A DNA stretch of 64,000 nucleotides, taken from contig OZ252283.1 of NCBI GenBank assembly GCA_965250025.1, positions 1,178,001 through 1,242,000 on the forward strand, read 5' to 3'. The notes below the pieces were generated by a model. It ran no database searches and had not been told where the DNA came from. It saw only the letters and a program-made list of their open reading frames with translations. The translations under genes and the position numbers were made by a program. This DNA comes from CBDDLD01 sp965250025 (GTDB lineage Bacteria; Bacteroidota; Bacteroidia; Flavobacteriales; Flavobacteriaceae). Positions 31,604 through 40,303 of this stretch are shown here, piece after piece (position 1 is the first letter of the stretch; every line of letters begins with the position of its first letter).

Positions 31604-32230
31604 ATGCAAACAACGAATTATAAACTAACAGAATTTTTCATCATTTTCATTAGTATTCCCATAAGCTTTGCTATTGATTTTTCAATATGGGTAAAGATGG
31701 CTATGGGCATCATTGGGTTTCTATATGTTGTATACATATTGCTGAGCGTAGAAAAGAATAAATTCAAGATCGCCAAACATTTAAATTGGAAACGTTTTTG
31801 GCAGCAAACATTTGTGAAGTTTATAGCCATTGCATTGATCACTACGGTTTACATGTGGTTAGTAGATCGGTCAAATTTGTATGTTGTTCTTAGAACAAAA
31901 CCGATGATGTGGGTAAGCATTTTGTTTGTGTATTCCTTTTTTTCTGTCTACCCACAGGAGCTCATATATCGCACTTTTTTCTTTCAGCGTTACCAGAAGT
32001 TGTTCAAAAATGAAACCTTATTTCTTGTGCTCAATGCGGCTTTATTTTCATTAGCACATATATTTTTCAGGAATACATTAGTTATGTTTTTAACGTTTAT
32101 TGGAGGGTTGCTTTTTGCCTTAACCTTTAAAAAAACAAAATCCACACTTTTGGTATCTATAGAACATGCAATATATGGTTGCTGGTTATTTACTGTAGGT
32201 ATGGGAAATATGTTAGGGTTTCCATCATAA
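31604..32230 (+). CDS. CPBP family intramembrane metalloprotease
   Basis: A 208-aa membrane protein with five to six hydrophobic segments. The CPBP/CAAX-type motifs are recognisable: motif 1 YPQELIYRTFFFQRY (family EExxxR, here QExxxR), motif 2 LFSLAHIFFRN with the His, motif 3 SIEHAIYGCWLF with His. The first Glu of motif 1 is replaced by Gln, which is seen in part of the family. It might cleave a membrane substrate or act in peptide immunity, as some CPBP proteins do, but nothing in the context decides. Starts 1 bp after the Lrp gene. Confidence 0.82.
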   Translation: MQTTNYKLTEFFIIFISIPISFAIDFSIWVKMAMGIIGFLYVVYILLSVEKNKFKIAKHLNWKRFWQQTFVKFIAIALITTVYMWLVDRSNLYVVLRTKPMMWVSILFVYSFFSVYPQELIYRTFFFQRYQKLFKNETLFLVLNAALFSLAHIFFRNTLVMFLTFIGGLLFALTFKKTKSTLLVSIEHAIYGCWLFTVGMGNMLGFPS

Positions 32231-32274
32231 ACGGTTAAGATGAAACAAGTCAATACATAAAAGATTTCGACAAA

Positions 32275-32904
32275 ATGCAAGATGCTTCGCAAATACTAAA
32301 AACGTTACACTTTTTGAGAGAAATGGAACTCAAAGAAGAGATCCTTGAACATTCAGAAATCCTTGATTTCAAAACCGATGATGTCATAGTGCGGGAAGGA
32401 CAATATGTAAAAGTACTGCCTATAGTATTGGAAGGTTCAATAAGGGTATTTCAAACCAATGAAGAAAGGGAGATCTTATTGTATTATGTTGAGCCGGGAC
32501 AAACCTGTATGATGTCGTTATCAGCCTGTTTCTTTAATAATCAGAGCCCTTCAAAAGCTGTGGCAGCAACAAACACCACAATTTTGGCCATACCTACACC
32601 ATTTATTACTCAATGGCAAAAAGCCTATAAATCCTGGAATGAATATGTCATAAAGACCTTTCGGAAGCGTTATGATGAGCTATTGATGACTTTTGAGAAT
32701 GTCGCTTTCGAGCATATCGATAATAGAATAATAGATTATTTACATTTCAGAAAAGAAAAAGATGCGTCTAATATTATCGAAATCTCTCACCAAAATCTAG
32801 CTAATGAACTTGGTACCACAAGAGTTGTTGTTTCTCGTATTCTTAAACAATTTGAATTGAATGGTAAAGTCAGGTTACATCGTAAAGGCATCGAAATAAT
32901 TTAA
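32275..32904 (+). CDS. Crp/Fnr family transcriptional regulator
   Basis: A 209-aa Crp/Fnr protein. N-terminal cyclic-nucleotide-binding-like jelly roll (DDVIVREGQYVKVLPIVLEG, LYYVEPGQTCMMSLSACF) and C-terminal helix-turn-helix (EISHQNLANELGTTRVVVSR, ILKQFELNGKVRLHRKGIEI). Cys in TCMMSLSACFFN is typical of a Bacteroidota subgroup and might sense redox state; no Fe-S Cys set of Fnr is present. The DinB protein and isochorismatase-like protein directly downstream are plausible targets. Confidence 0.9.
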   Translation: MQDASQILKTLHFLREMELKEEILEHSEILDFKTDDVIVREGQYVKVLPIVLEGSIRVFQTNEEREILLYYVEPGQTCMMSLSACFFNNQSPSKAVAATNTTILAIPTPFITQWQKAYKSWNEYVIKTFRKRYDELLMTFENVAFEHIDNRIIDYLHFRKEKDASNIIEISHQNLANELGTTRVVVSRILKQFELNGKVRLHRKGIEII

Positions 32905-32995
32905 AAAAAAGTTACATATTGTATCAAAAGATACCGTTTTGACCTGCTGACACTCCTGAAATTTGTTGCATTGTTAATCAATAAACTTTTACAAC

Positions 32996-33493
32996 ATGAA
33001 TGCAACACAAATTTTATCAGAAATGGAACAAGAAATGGTTTCAACAGTGCATCTGCTGAACATTGTTCCTGAAGACAAACTCAATTACAAACCGCACGAC
33101 AAAGCAATGTCACTCGGAGCGTTGGCCTTACATGTCGCTACAATTCCAGGTCACAATTTGATCTATGCCAAAGCGGGACAGGTGGAAGCTTCGGTTATTG
33201 TAAACCATCCAATGCCTGCTTCAAAGAATGATATCCTGAAAGGATTAGAAGACAGTAAGCGAACTATAAATGAGCACTTCACTACCAATACGAGTTGGTT
33301 TACTAATCACTGGAAACTTACCGATAAAGGGAATACGCTTGCGGAAATGCCAGCGGAAGTATTTGTAAGAACCTTCGTTTTAAATCACTGGTATCATCAC
33401 AGAGGGCAACTTTCAACCTATTTAAGACTGTTAGGACTGGCATTGCCATCCATCTACGGACCATCAGCAGATGTAAACCCTTTCGTATTATAA
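32996..33493 (+). CDS. DinB family protein
   Basis: A 165-aa four-helix DinB/YfiT-like protein. Metal-binding His are visible: SLGALALHVATIPGHN near the second helix and VLNHWYHHRGQLSTYLRLLG in the last helix (H..HH). The family is thiol-transferase-like (bacillithiol, mycothiol) or of unknown function in Bacteroidota. It starts 91 bp after the Crp gene and 27 bp before the isochorismatase-like gene, and the three may share regulation. Confidence 0.88.
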   Translation: MNATQILSEMEQEMVSTVHLLNIVPEDKLNYKPHDKAMSLGALALHVATIPGHNLIYAKAGQVEASVIVNHPMPASKNDILKGLEDSKRTINEHFTTNTSWFTNHWKLTDKGNTLAEMPAEVFVRTFVLNHWYHHRGQLSTYLRLLGLALPSIYGPSADVNPFVL

Positions 33494-33520
33494 ATTCACA
33501 AACCATAAAAACTCAAAACA

Positions 33521-34186
33521 ATGAAAAATATAGTAATAATACTAGCAGCAATGCTTATCTCAGTAACCACATATGCACAATCTTCAAATCAGAAAAAGTC
33601 AAAAAAAGTATTATTAATTACTTCGGCTCAAGTAGATTTATTATCAGAAAATGGTAAAGCCTGGGGATTTACCAAAGATTCTGAAGCAAAGAATCAGGTA
33701 CGGAAGAACCTCAAAAAGCTTTTGAAGATGGCTCGAAAACATAACATTCCTGTTATTCATTCACCTGTAGCTTTTGATTATAAAAAGATGAAAGGTTATG
33801 AACCTTTAAATGCTATTCAGGGTGTTATCATTGAGAATCAATTACTGGAAATGAACTCTACAGGGAGTGAGTTTATTCCTGAAGCAAAACCTCTAAAAGG
33901 GGAGGTGGTGCTTCCATTTCGACAAGGGTTTTCTTCTTTTTGGGCAAAAACCATTCAAAAACACTTAAAAAACCTTGACGTAGATACAATATATATCGCC
34001 GGGATGTTGGCAGAAGGCTGTGTGACATCTCATGCGAGAGATGCAGCAGAAAATGGCTATACACCTATCGTGATTTCTGATGCTATAGGATCTACAAGTC
34101 TGGAATTATTAGAAGCATCAAAAAAGACACTTGCGCTACATACTGCTGCAATGATAAGCACAGAAGCGTTTCTGAACAATAAGTAA
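33521..34186 (+). CDS. Exported isochorismatase-like cysteine hydrolase
   Basis: A 221-aa protein: signal peptide MKNIVIILAAMLISVTTYAQ, then an isochorismatase/nicotinamidase fold. Putative catalytic triad: Asp in SAQVDLLSENG, Lys in the middle (LKGEVVLPFRQG is close to the usual V.K...F), and Cys in IAGMLAEGCVTSHARDA. The presence of an export signal is unusual for this mostly cytoplasmic family but occurs in Bacteroidota. Substrate unknown (amide hydrolysis is the common reaction). Perfect 13-bp terminator hairpin follows. Confidence 0.85.
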   Translation: MKNIVIILAAMLISVTTYAQSSNQKKSKKVLLITSAQVDLLSENGKAWGFTKDSEAKNQVRKNLKKLLKMARKHNIPVIHSPVAFDYKKMKGYEPLNAIQGVIIENQLLEMNSTGSEFIPEAKPLKGEVVLPFRQGFSSFWAKTIQKHLKNLDVDTIYIAGMLAEGCVTSHARDAAENGYTPIVISDAIGSTSLELLEASKKTLALHTAAMISTEAFLNNK

Positions 34187-34194
34187 GAATAGTT

Positions 34195-34227
34195 AAAAGA
34201 TACTGCCGTAATAAGGCAGTATCTTTT
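34195..34227 (+). terminator. Terminator after the isochorismatase-like gene
   Basis: AAAAGATACTGCC (34195-34207) pairs perfectly with GGCAGTATCTTTT (34215-34227), 7-nt loop, ending in T-run. Confidence 0.85.
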
Positions 34228-34344
34228 AACCTTCTGTAAGAGGGCTATTTAAAAGCTGTAAGAAGCCTGTGAAAAAAATTATCGGTGTTAAATCAGGACT
34301 GAGATTAGCTACTGAGAAAGTGTACTAATTTGAAGTTAATTGCA

Positions 34345-34374
34345 TTGTCAAACCTTAAAACATTTGTACTTTTG
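34345..34374 (+). promoter_or_regulatory. Promoter of lpdA
   Basis: TTG (34345-34347), 19 bp, TACTTTTG (34367-34374): exact Bacteroidota consensus, 42 bp before the ATG. Confidence 0.75.
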
Positions 34375-34415
34375 TATTTAGTTTTTAAATTCAAAAATCA
34401 CACTAGTATTTCATT

Positions 34416-35816
34416 ATGAATTCATACGATGTAGCAGTTATAGGTTCGGGTCCTGGTGGCTATGTTGCAGCAATACGCTGTGCACAATTAGGCATGAAAA
34501 CCGCAATAATAGAAAAATACGCAACGCTTGGTGGTACCTGTCTTAATGTAGGTTGCATTCCCAGTAAAGCTTTGCTGGATTCGTCTCATCATTATGAAGA
34601 TGCTGTAAAGCATTTTGAAGAGCATGGTATTGATATTCCGGGAGAGGTTAAAGTAAACCTCAAACAAATGATTGCCCGTAAACAAGCTGTCGTAGATCAG
34701 ACCACTGGTGGTATTGATTTCTTAATGAAAAAAAATAAGATTGATGTGTACCATGGTATGGGTAGTTTTACTGATGCGACACATATTAAAGTGGAAGGTG
34801 AGGAGACGACTGAAATAGAAGCCAAACACACTATTATTGCCACAGGAAGTAAACCGGGGAATTTACCGTTCATCAATTTAGATAAAGAACGTATCATTAC
34901 CTCCACAGAAGCCTTGAAACTAAAAGAAGTGCCAAAACATTTAATAGTTATAGGCGGAGGTGTTATTGGATTAGAACTAGGACAGGTGTATCGTAGACTT
35001 GGAGCAGAAGTAACTATTGTAGAGTATATGGATAGAATTATACCAACAATGGATGCCGGATTATCCAAAGAGCTTAATAAAGTATTCAAGAAAGCCAAAT
35101 TCAAGGTCAATCCATCACACAAAGTAAAGTCTGTAGAACGAGTAGGTGATGAGGTTATCGTGAAAGCAGATAATAAGAAAGGTGAAGAAGTAGAATTCAA
35201 AGGCGATTATTGTTTGGTATCCGTAGGTCGTAGACCATATACAGATGGTTTAAACGCAGAAGCTGCTGGAGTAACTCTAAATGACAGAGGACAGGTAGAG
35301 GTCAACGAACATTTACAAACATCTGCATCAAATATTTATGCTATTGGCGATGTTATTAAAGGCGCCATGTTAGCGCATAAGGCTGAGGAGGAAGGCGTAT
35401 TTGTTGCAGAAACCATTGCAGGTCAAAAGCCACATATTGATTATAACCTCATACCGGGTGTGGTATATACCTGGCCTGAAGTTGCCGCTGTAGGTAAAAC
35501 AGAAGAGGAGCTTAAAACGGCTGGGGTTGATTATAAAGTAGGTCAGTTTCCAATGCGTGCTTTAGGTAGAAGTAGAGCAAGTATGGATATTGATGGTTTT
35601 GTGAAAATATTGGCAGATAAAACTACAGACGAAATTTTAGGTGTACATATGATTGGTGCCAGAGCAGCAGATATGATTGCAGAAGCCGTAGTAGCTATGG
35701 AATACAGAGCCAGTGCAGAAGATATCTCAAGAATGTCACATGCGCATCCTACATTTACAGAAGCGATTAAAGAAGCTGCCTTAGCAGCTACAGACGACAG
35801 GGCATTACACATATAA
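34416..35816 (+). CDS. lpdA: Dihydrolipoyl dehydrogenase (E3)
   Basis: A 466-aa flavoprotein disulfide reductase. FAD motif VIGSGPGGYVAAIRCAQLG, redox disulfide GGTCLNVGCIPSKALL, NAD motif VIGGGVIGLELGQVYRRLG, second FAD motif YAIGDVIKGAMLAHKAEEEG, and C-terminal base His in SHAHPTFTEAIKEA. It regenerates lipoyl groups of pyruvate/2-oxoglutarate dehydrogenase complexes and the glycine cleavage system. No E1/E2 genes are adjacent, so it is a stand-alone shared E3, with its own consensus promoter and terminator. Confidence 0.96.
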   Translation: MNSYDVAVIGSGPGGYVAAIRCAQLGMKTAIIEKYATLGGTCLNVGCIPSKALLDSSHHYEDAVKHFEEHGIDIPGEVKVNLKQMIARKQAVVDQTTGGIDFLMKKNKIDVYHGMGSFTDATHIKVEGEETTEIEAKHTIIATGSKPGNLPFINLDKERIITSTEALKLKEVPKHLIVIGGGVIGLELGQVYRRLGAEVTIVEYMDRIIPTMDAGLSKELNKVFKKAKFKVNPSHKVKSVERVGDEVIVKADNKKGEEVEFKGDYCLVSVGRRPYTDGLNAEAAGVTLNDRGQVEVNEHLQTSASNIYAIGDVIKGAMLAHKAEEEGVFVAETIAGQKPHIDYNLIPGVVYTWPEVAAVGKTEEELKTAGVDYKVGQFPMRALGRSRASMDIDGFVKILADKTTDEILGVHMIGARAADMIAEAVVAMEYRASAEDISRMSHAHPTFTEAIKEAALAATDDRALHI

Positions 35817-35840
35817 TGCCACACATTGTATAAAAGTTAT

Positions 35841-35870
35841 CAATAAGCCCGCATTTTTGCGGGCTTATTG
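35841..35870 (+). terminator. Terminator after lpdA
   Basis: CAATAAGCCCGC (35841-35852) pairs perfectly with GCGGGCTTATTG (35859-35870), 6-nt loop. The T-run is weak; it may serve both lpdA and the convergent gene. Confidence 0.75.
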
Positions 35871-35880
35871 ATTTGAGGAG

Positions 35881-36471
35881 CTATAACTCTTTAATGAGAT
35901 CATAAATTCTCAAGCGCTTACTGTAATCCTCTTCATTAATGTCTCTTACAAAGCAATACGCGCTGATTTCTTCCTGATCTACTTTTTGGGAAAGCGCTTC
36001 AACAGTATAAGGACCAAACTCTTCTGAGTTTTCAATGTAATAAAACTCATGGCCATAGATTAGGTCCGTAACCTTCTGCTTATACTTTTCTTTAAGAAAA
36101 GCCTGGACATCTTCTGCAGAATCTATACCCTCATCATAATTGGAAGTATTTATAAAAAGTGCAAAATCTGTATGGTTTTGATGATTTAATACCAGAATAT
36201 CCTGATCTTTAAAATAGGCTTTTACCGTAATAAGACCATCTTCGGTTTCTATAGAAAAGACATTATGGATATCTAGCGTCCAAGACGTTGTTATGATATT
36301 ATCCTTTCGAGAAATCTCAAGGATATGATCCTCTCTAAACGTATATATCGATTTCTTTTTTGAAATACCATTGACCAAAACCCATTGCTGATTGATAAAA
36401 AGCGAATCGTAATGCAGACTATAATTAAAAGGCTTCAGATTAGGTATGGTGCTGTGTAAGTCTCCGGTCAT
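35881..36471 (-). CDS. Cytoplasmic protein with C-terminal GYF_2-like segment
   Basis: A 196-aa protein that I do not recognise in full. The first 130 residues are a beta-rich unit (WVLVNGISKKKSIYTFRED, DNIITTSWTLDIHNVFSIET). The last 60 residues match the GYF_2 pattern: HEFYYIENSEEFGPYTVEAL then SQKVDQEEISAYCFVRD (family: WYY...G...GP.....L......G.I...), a module for protein contacts often found in Bacteroidota. No signal peptide. It lies 66 bp downstream of the LytTR response regulator on the same strand and may be part of that transcript. Confidence 0.65.
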   Translation of the reverse strand: MTGDLHSTIPNLKPFNYSLHYDSLFINQQWVLVNGISKKKSIYTFREDHILEISRKDNIITTSWTLDIHNVFSIETEDGLITVKAYFKDQDILVLNHQNHTDFALFINTSNYDEGIDSAEDVQAFLKEKYKQKVTDLIYGHEFYYIENSEEFGPYTVEALSQKVDQEEISAYCFVRDINEEDYSKRLRIYDLIKEL

Positions 36472-36537
36472 TAAGCAATTTTTACTTGTATGATCATAAA
36501 TATAGCAACGTCGACTTTGTTTTTTTATTGAATAAGG

Positions 36538-37251
36538 TTAAAATTTTTCTAAATGTTTGAGAACTTCTTTTTTATAGCTACGGCTAATAGGGAGATCCTT
36601 ACTGGCAACGGAGATATACTCATTGGTAAATGATTGTATATGGTTTATGGCTACAATGTATGAACGATGGATTCTCAAGAATTTTGATTTGGTAAGTTTG
36701 GCTTCTATAGCACTAATAGTTTCTCTTGTTGTAATGGTATTATCAGTTAAATGAATTTTTACATAATCGCTATAACTTTCTACATAAATAATGTTTTCAA
36801 AATCAATTTTAATCATCTTACGATTAGACCTTACAAATATAAAATCGCTATGGTCCATAGCGTTATCCTTAGGAGTTTCAGAAATACTATCTAATTCAAA
36901 ATAGCGGTTTACTGCTTTGAGTAATCTGTTGTAAGCAATGGGTTTTAATAAATAGTCCACAGCCTGCAACTCAAAGCCCTCAACAGCATAGTCCCTGTAA
37001 GCCGTTGTAAAAATGATTTTAATGTCTTTATTAATGGATTTTGCAAAGGAAATTCCGGAAATATCGGGCATGTTTATATCCAAAAAGATCAAATCGATAC
37101 TGTTATTACTAATACAATTAAACGCCTCAATGGCATTTTTACATTCATTCACAACAGCAATATTATTGATTTTAGACAGGTGAGAAGCTATGATTTCTCT
37201 TGCCATGGACTCGTCATCAACAATAATACATGAAATAGACTTAAGCGTCAT
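36538..37251 (-). CDS. LytTR-type response regulator
   Basis: A 237-aa LytR/AlgR response regulator with intact receiver: acidic pair in CIIVDDESMAREI, phospho-acceptor Asp in LIFLDINMPDISG, Thr in IIFTTAYRDYAVEG, Lys in DYLLKPIAY. C-terminal LytTR domain: IDFENIIYVESYSDYVKIHL, FLRIHRSYIVAINHIQSF. Its start overlaps the end of the LytS-type kinase gene by 11 bp, so they form a translationally coupled pair. A useful contrast with the degenerate regulator at 13631. Target genes unknown; the divergent ExbB-like gene (38506) is possible. Confidence 0.93.
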   Translation of the reverse strand: MTLKSISCIIVDDESMAREIIASHLSKINNIAVVNECKNAIEAFNCISNNSIDLIFLDINMPDISGISFAKSINKDIKIIFTTAYRDYAVEGFELQAVDYLLKPIAYNRLLKAVNRYFELDSISETPKDNAMDHSDFIFVRSNRKMIKIDFENIIYVESYSDYVKIHLTDNTITTRETISAIEAKLTKSKFLRIHRSYIVAINHIQSFTNEYISVASKDLPISRSYKKEVLKHLEKF

Positions 37252-38314
37252 TTGTAAGTGGTTTAGTGTGTAATTTCAATATAATTTCAAAATCTGTTTC
37301 GGTTGCATTAATGCTGAGGAAATATCTGTTAGGATATAACAGCTCCAGGCGCTTTTTTATATTTTCCAGTCCTATGCCATCGATAGTGTCAGAGCGACTG
37401 GCATGACTACTATTCTTAATTTGGAATAAAATAACATCTGTATCCGTTTTAATAGAAATGTCAATATTTAAAAGCCCATCTTTAATAGCACCATGCTTAA
37501 AACTATTCTCAATGAATGGGATAAATAACATAGGGGCGATTTCTATAGAATTTGTATGTATCTCATTTTTGAAAACAACATTTAGAGTGTCATTAAATCT
37601 GATCTTTTCTAAGCCGATATAATCTTGAATGTGATTAATTTCATCGTTTAAGCTTACGAGAGGTTTATCGGCCTGATACAATAAATAATCTAATAAGTTT
37701 GACAATTTCAAGATCATATCTGGTGTATCATCGGCTTTTTTTAAAGCAAAGCCATATAAAGTGTTTAAAGTGTTGAATAAGAAATGCGGATGGATTTGCA
37801 TTTTCAAATAGTTCAATTCTTGCTCTTTAAGCTTGAGTTGAGTTTCTAGTATTTTAGTTTCTAAAACCTTTGTTTTGTTATTTGAGATCACATTAATTTT
37901 TATGAGTTTAAAAGCACTTACAATAAAAGTAATCAAGTATATACAGGCCATTACAAACAGTATATTCCTTGTAAATGGATTCATTTCATTATACTGAAAA
38001 TTGGAAATGTAGATAAGACTAAAAAAGATAGAAACCATCACCAGATACGCTGAAATGATGAGTGTGTAAAGGCTATACAGAGCAAAACTCCAATACCGTT
38101 TTGTTACCAGATAATCGGGGATTAATTTATAAATAGAGACATAAGTAGTTGCAATGGTAATAGGCATTAGAAACAGGGCGTAGGTTAATGAGTTTTTAAA
38201 GTCATTAGTGCCGGTATCAAAAAGATAGGTGTAAAAGAGGAGTACGCCACTCCAAAATATAAGATGCAGTAATCCCTGTCCGATCTTTTTTACAATAAAC
38301 CTTTTATTTAGCAT
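37241..38314 (-). CDS. LytS/YehU-type sensor histidine kinase
   Basis: A 357-aa sensor kinase with four N-terminal membrane segments (LLHLIFWSGVLLFYTYLF, ALFLMPITIATTYVSIYKL, SLYTLIISAYLVMVSIFF, ILFVMACIYLITFIVSAF), a coiled coil, then the His_kinase domain with phospho-His in MQIHPHFLFNTLNTLYG and N-box PFIENSFKHGA, G-box DGIGLENIKKRL. No extracellular sensor domain, so it probably senses membrane or intramembrane signals. Paired with the LytTR regulator (11-bp overlap). Confidence 0.93.
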   Translation of the reverse strand: MLNKRFIVKKIGQGLLHLIFWSGVLLFYTYLFDTGTNDFKNSLTYALFLMPITIATTYVSIYKLIPDYLVTKRYWSFALYSLYTLIISAYLVMVSIFFSLIYISNFQYNEMNPFTRNILFVMACIYLITFIVSAFKLIKINVISNNKTKVLETKILETQLKLKEQELNYLKMQIHPHFLFNTLNTLYGFALKKADDTPDMILKLSNLLDYLLYQADKPLVSLNDEINHIQDYIGLEKIRFNDTLNVVFKNEIHTNSIEIAPMLFIPFIENSFKHGAIKDGLLNIDISIKTDTDVILFQIKNSSHASRSDTIDGIGLENIKKRLELLYPNRYFLSINATETDFEIILKLHTKPLTNDA

Positions 38315-38471
38315 TATACAGTATAAAATCTATACAATAATACTATATTTTATGTGGCATATATTACTTTGTAGACGAATGACCGATTTAGCTATGGTTT
38401 CTACATTTTGTTTAATCGCGTGTTAAATTGGTCATCCACCGCATTTAAAAATTAGGGTTTAAAAAATGATC

Positions 38472-38479
38472 TATGTTTG
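38472..38479 (+). promoter_or_regulatory. -10 box of the ExbB-like gene
   Basis: TATGTTTG matches TAnnTTTG, 26 bp before the ATG. No TTG box at standard distance. Confidence 0.4.
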
Positions 38480-38505
38480 ACACATAACAATTAAAAACAT
38501 CAATC

Positions 38506-38931
38506 ATGAACGAATTAGTAATCGAGAATTTAATAGTATCAGCGCAAATAGTAAACAGGTTCAAAGAAGGCGGTACATTTTTTATGTCTTTGATCTTAAT
38601 ATGTCTTTTACTATCTGTATTCTTATTAATTAAAGGCTTTATTAATGTAAAGCGAGATGTTCAAAAATCCGAAAAAATGCTAAAGCTTACCATAGATTCT
38701 AGTTTACTGGGGTTGGTTATAGGTTTTTTTGCGTCTGTCCTAGGGCTTATCACAGCTTTTGATTCTGTTGAAGCCATGGGAAATCCTGATCCTTCAATTT
38801 TTGCGGGAGGATTAAAAGTGTCACTACTCACGGCAACTTTTGGCTTATTGTCATTTGTAATAGCCAGAGCTGGAATTCTTGTATTAAGATGGACAATTCA
38901 AGCACAAAAGTACGATCAAGTTAATGATTGA
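38506..38931 (+). CDS. Small MotA/TolQ/ExbB-type membrane protein
   Basis: A 141-aa protein with three membrane segments: FFMSLILICLLLSVFLLIKG, SSLLGLVIGFFASVLGLITA and VSLLTATFGLLSFVIARAG. The last two with a GLL/GLI....AF...GGLK.SLLTA.FGL pattern match the core of the MotA/TolQ/ExbB proton-channel family, but the cytoplasmic loop is very short and no ExbD partner is adjacent. It might be a stand-alone small relative rather than an energy transducer. Divergent from the LytS/LytR pair, and expression may depend on it. Confidence 0.65.
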   Translation: MNELVIENLIVSAQIVNRFKEGGTFFMSLILICLLLSVFLLIKGFINVKRDVQKSEKMLKLTIDSSLLGLVIGFFASVLGLITAFDSVEAMGNPDPSIFAGGLKVSLLTATFGLLSFVIARAGILVLRWTIQAQKYDQVND

Positions 38932-38981
38932 TTAGACCTTCGTATTAATAGAATATGCCCTTTATATTCAATACATTTGTA

Positions 38982-38989
38982 GTTCAACA
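38982..38989 (+). promoter_or_regulatory. -10 box of the second Crp gene
   Basis: TACATTTG matches TAnnTTTG, 18 bp before the ATG at 39008. Confidence 0.45.
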
Positions 38990-39007
38990 TATGTAATTCA
39001 TATCGAA

Positions 39008-39544
39008 ATGAACCCAATTCAAATATTGGTAGAAAAGATTAATGACGCACACCTTTGGACTAACGAATTGTCATTACGTAGAAACGAATTCTTAAAGGTT
39101 AATGGTATTGTAGACACTAATCTCTATTTGGTGACAGAAGGAAGTCTAAGAATTTTTGTTGTCGATGAACATGAAGAACATACCATTCGGTTTGGATATC
39201 AAAATAATCTTATAACAGCTTTGGATGCTTTCCTGAGTGGAAAACCTTCAGAGCTATATATCCAGGCATTAAAAAAAACGAAATTGAAAGTGATTAGTAA
39301 AGCAGACTTTACAGGTTTTATGACTTCTTCACAAGAACATGTAAGACTTTGGCAATCCATTTTAGAAAGTTTTACATTACAGCAAATGGAACGTGAAAGA
39401 GATATTTTAACATCTTCACCTGTAGAGCGCTATCGTAGAGTTCTTAAACGCAGTCCCCAACTTTTTCAGGAGATTCCAAACAAATATATAGCCTCGTATT
39501 TAAGGATGACACCCGAAACCCTTTCCAGAATTAAGAAATCTTAA
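39008..39544 (+). CDS. Crp/Fnr family regulator (short type)
   Basis: A 178-aa Crp/Fnr protein of the short Bacteroidota type. cNMP-like domain: RRNEFLKVNGIVDTNLYLVT, EGSLRIFVVDEHEEHTIRFG, LITALDAFLSGKPSELYI. The C-terminus has ERYRRVLKRSPQLFQEIPNK then YIASYLRMTPETLSRIKKS, an abbreviated helix-turn-helix that ends at the recognition helix without the wing, the usual length of this subgroup. The DinB gene 52 bp downstream is probably its target; a Crp-DinB arrangement also occurs at 32275-33493. Confidence 0.88.
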   Translation: MNPIQILVEKINDAHLWTNELSLRRNEFLKVNGIVDTNLYLVTEGSLRIFVVDEHEEHTIRFGYQNNLITALDAFLSGKPSELYIQALKKTKLKVISKADFTGFMTSSQEHVRLWQSILESFTLQQMERERDILTSSPVERYRRVLKRSPQLFQEIPNKYIASYLRMTPETLSRIKKS

Positions 39545-39596
39545 TTTGAATCAATGTTTTTTTAAGTTTTGATCTTGAGCTTTGTAAAAAAAAACA

Positions 39597-40151
39597 ATGA
39601 CCATAGATTCCAAAGACCTGATACAAGACTTAATAAGTAGAACAACACAAAACATTCAAAAAACAAAACAACTTAGTGAATACAACGAAGCGCTTTTAAA
39701 CTGGAGACCCGCTGAAGATAAATGGAGTGTTTTAGAATGTATTGAGCACCTCAATTTATATGGCGATTATTATCTGCCGGAAATTAAAAAACGAATGCAA
39801 GCTTCTAAACGCGGAAGTGTAGAGGTTTTTAAATCCGGATTTTTAGGCAATTATTTTGCAAAAAGCATGCTGCCAAAAGAAAAACTCAATACAATGAAAA
39901 CTTTCAAGAACATGAATCCTATTCATAGTGTGTTGACCAAGTCCAACTTAGAACGTTTTCTTGAACAGCAACAACATACCTTGGAGTTGTTAAACATAGC
40001 TGCCTGCAAAAATCTAAATAAAGTTAAGGTTCCTGTAAGCATTTCAAAATGGATAAAACTTAACCTAGGCGATACTTTTAGAGTGTTGATCTATCATAAT
40101 GACCGGCATATGGTACAAGCTTTTAAAACTATTGCGCTAAAAAAAGAATAA
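39597..40151 (+). CDS. DinB family protein
   Basis: A 184-aa DinB-like four-helix protein. WRPAEDKWSVLECIEHLNLY carries the first metal His, and LIYHNDRHMVQAFKTI the last two His. It differs in length and central part from the DinB protein at 32996, so the two are paralogues, not recent copies. Function in this group is unknown. It follows the short Crp gene by 52 bp. Confidence 0.85.
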   Translation: MTIDSKDLIQDLISRTTQNIQKTKQLSEYNEALLNWRPAEDKWSVLECIEHLNLYGDYYLPEIKKRMQASKRGSVEVFKSGFLGNYFAKSMLPKEKLNTMKTFKNMNPIHSVLTKSNLERFLEQQQHTLELLNIAACKNLNKVKVPVSISKWIKLNLGDTFRVLIYHNDRHMVQAFKTIALKKE

Positions 40152-40303
40152 ATGTAAATGGTTGGCTTATAGCTATTTTACTTCTTAAGTGTAAAATGAT
40201 ATCTTCAAATTTTTATATTTTTTTATTGAAAATGTGACTTCTGTTGTATTCCTGTGTCTTACCTTTAGTACAATGATACAAAACTAACAAAGAAGCACAT
40301 TTT

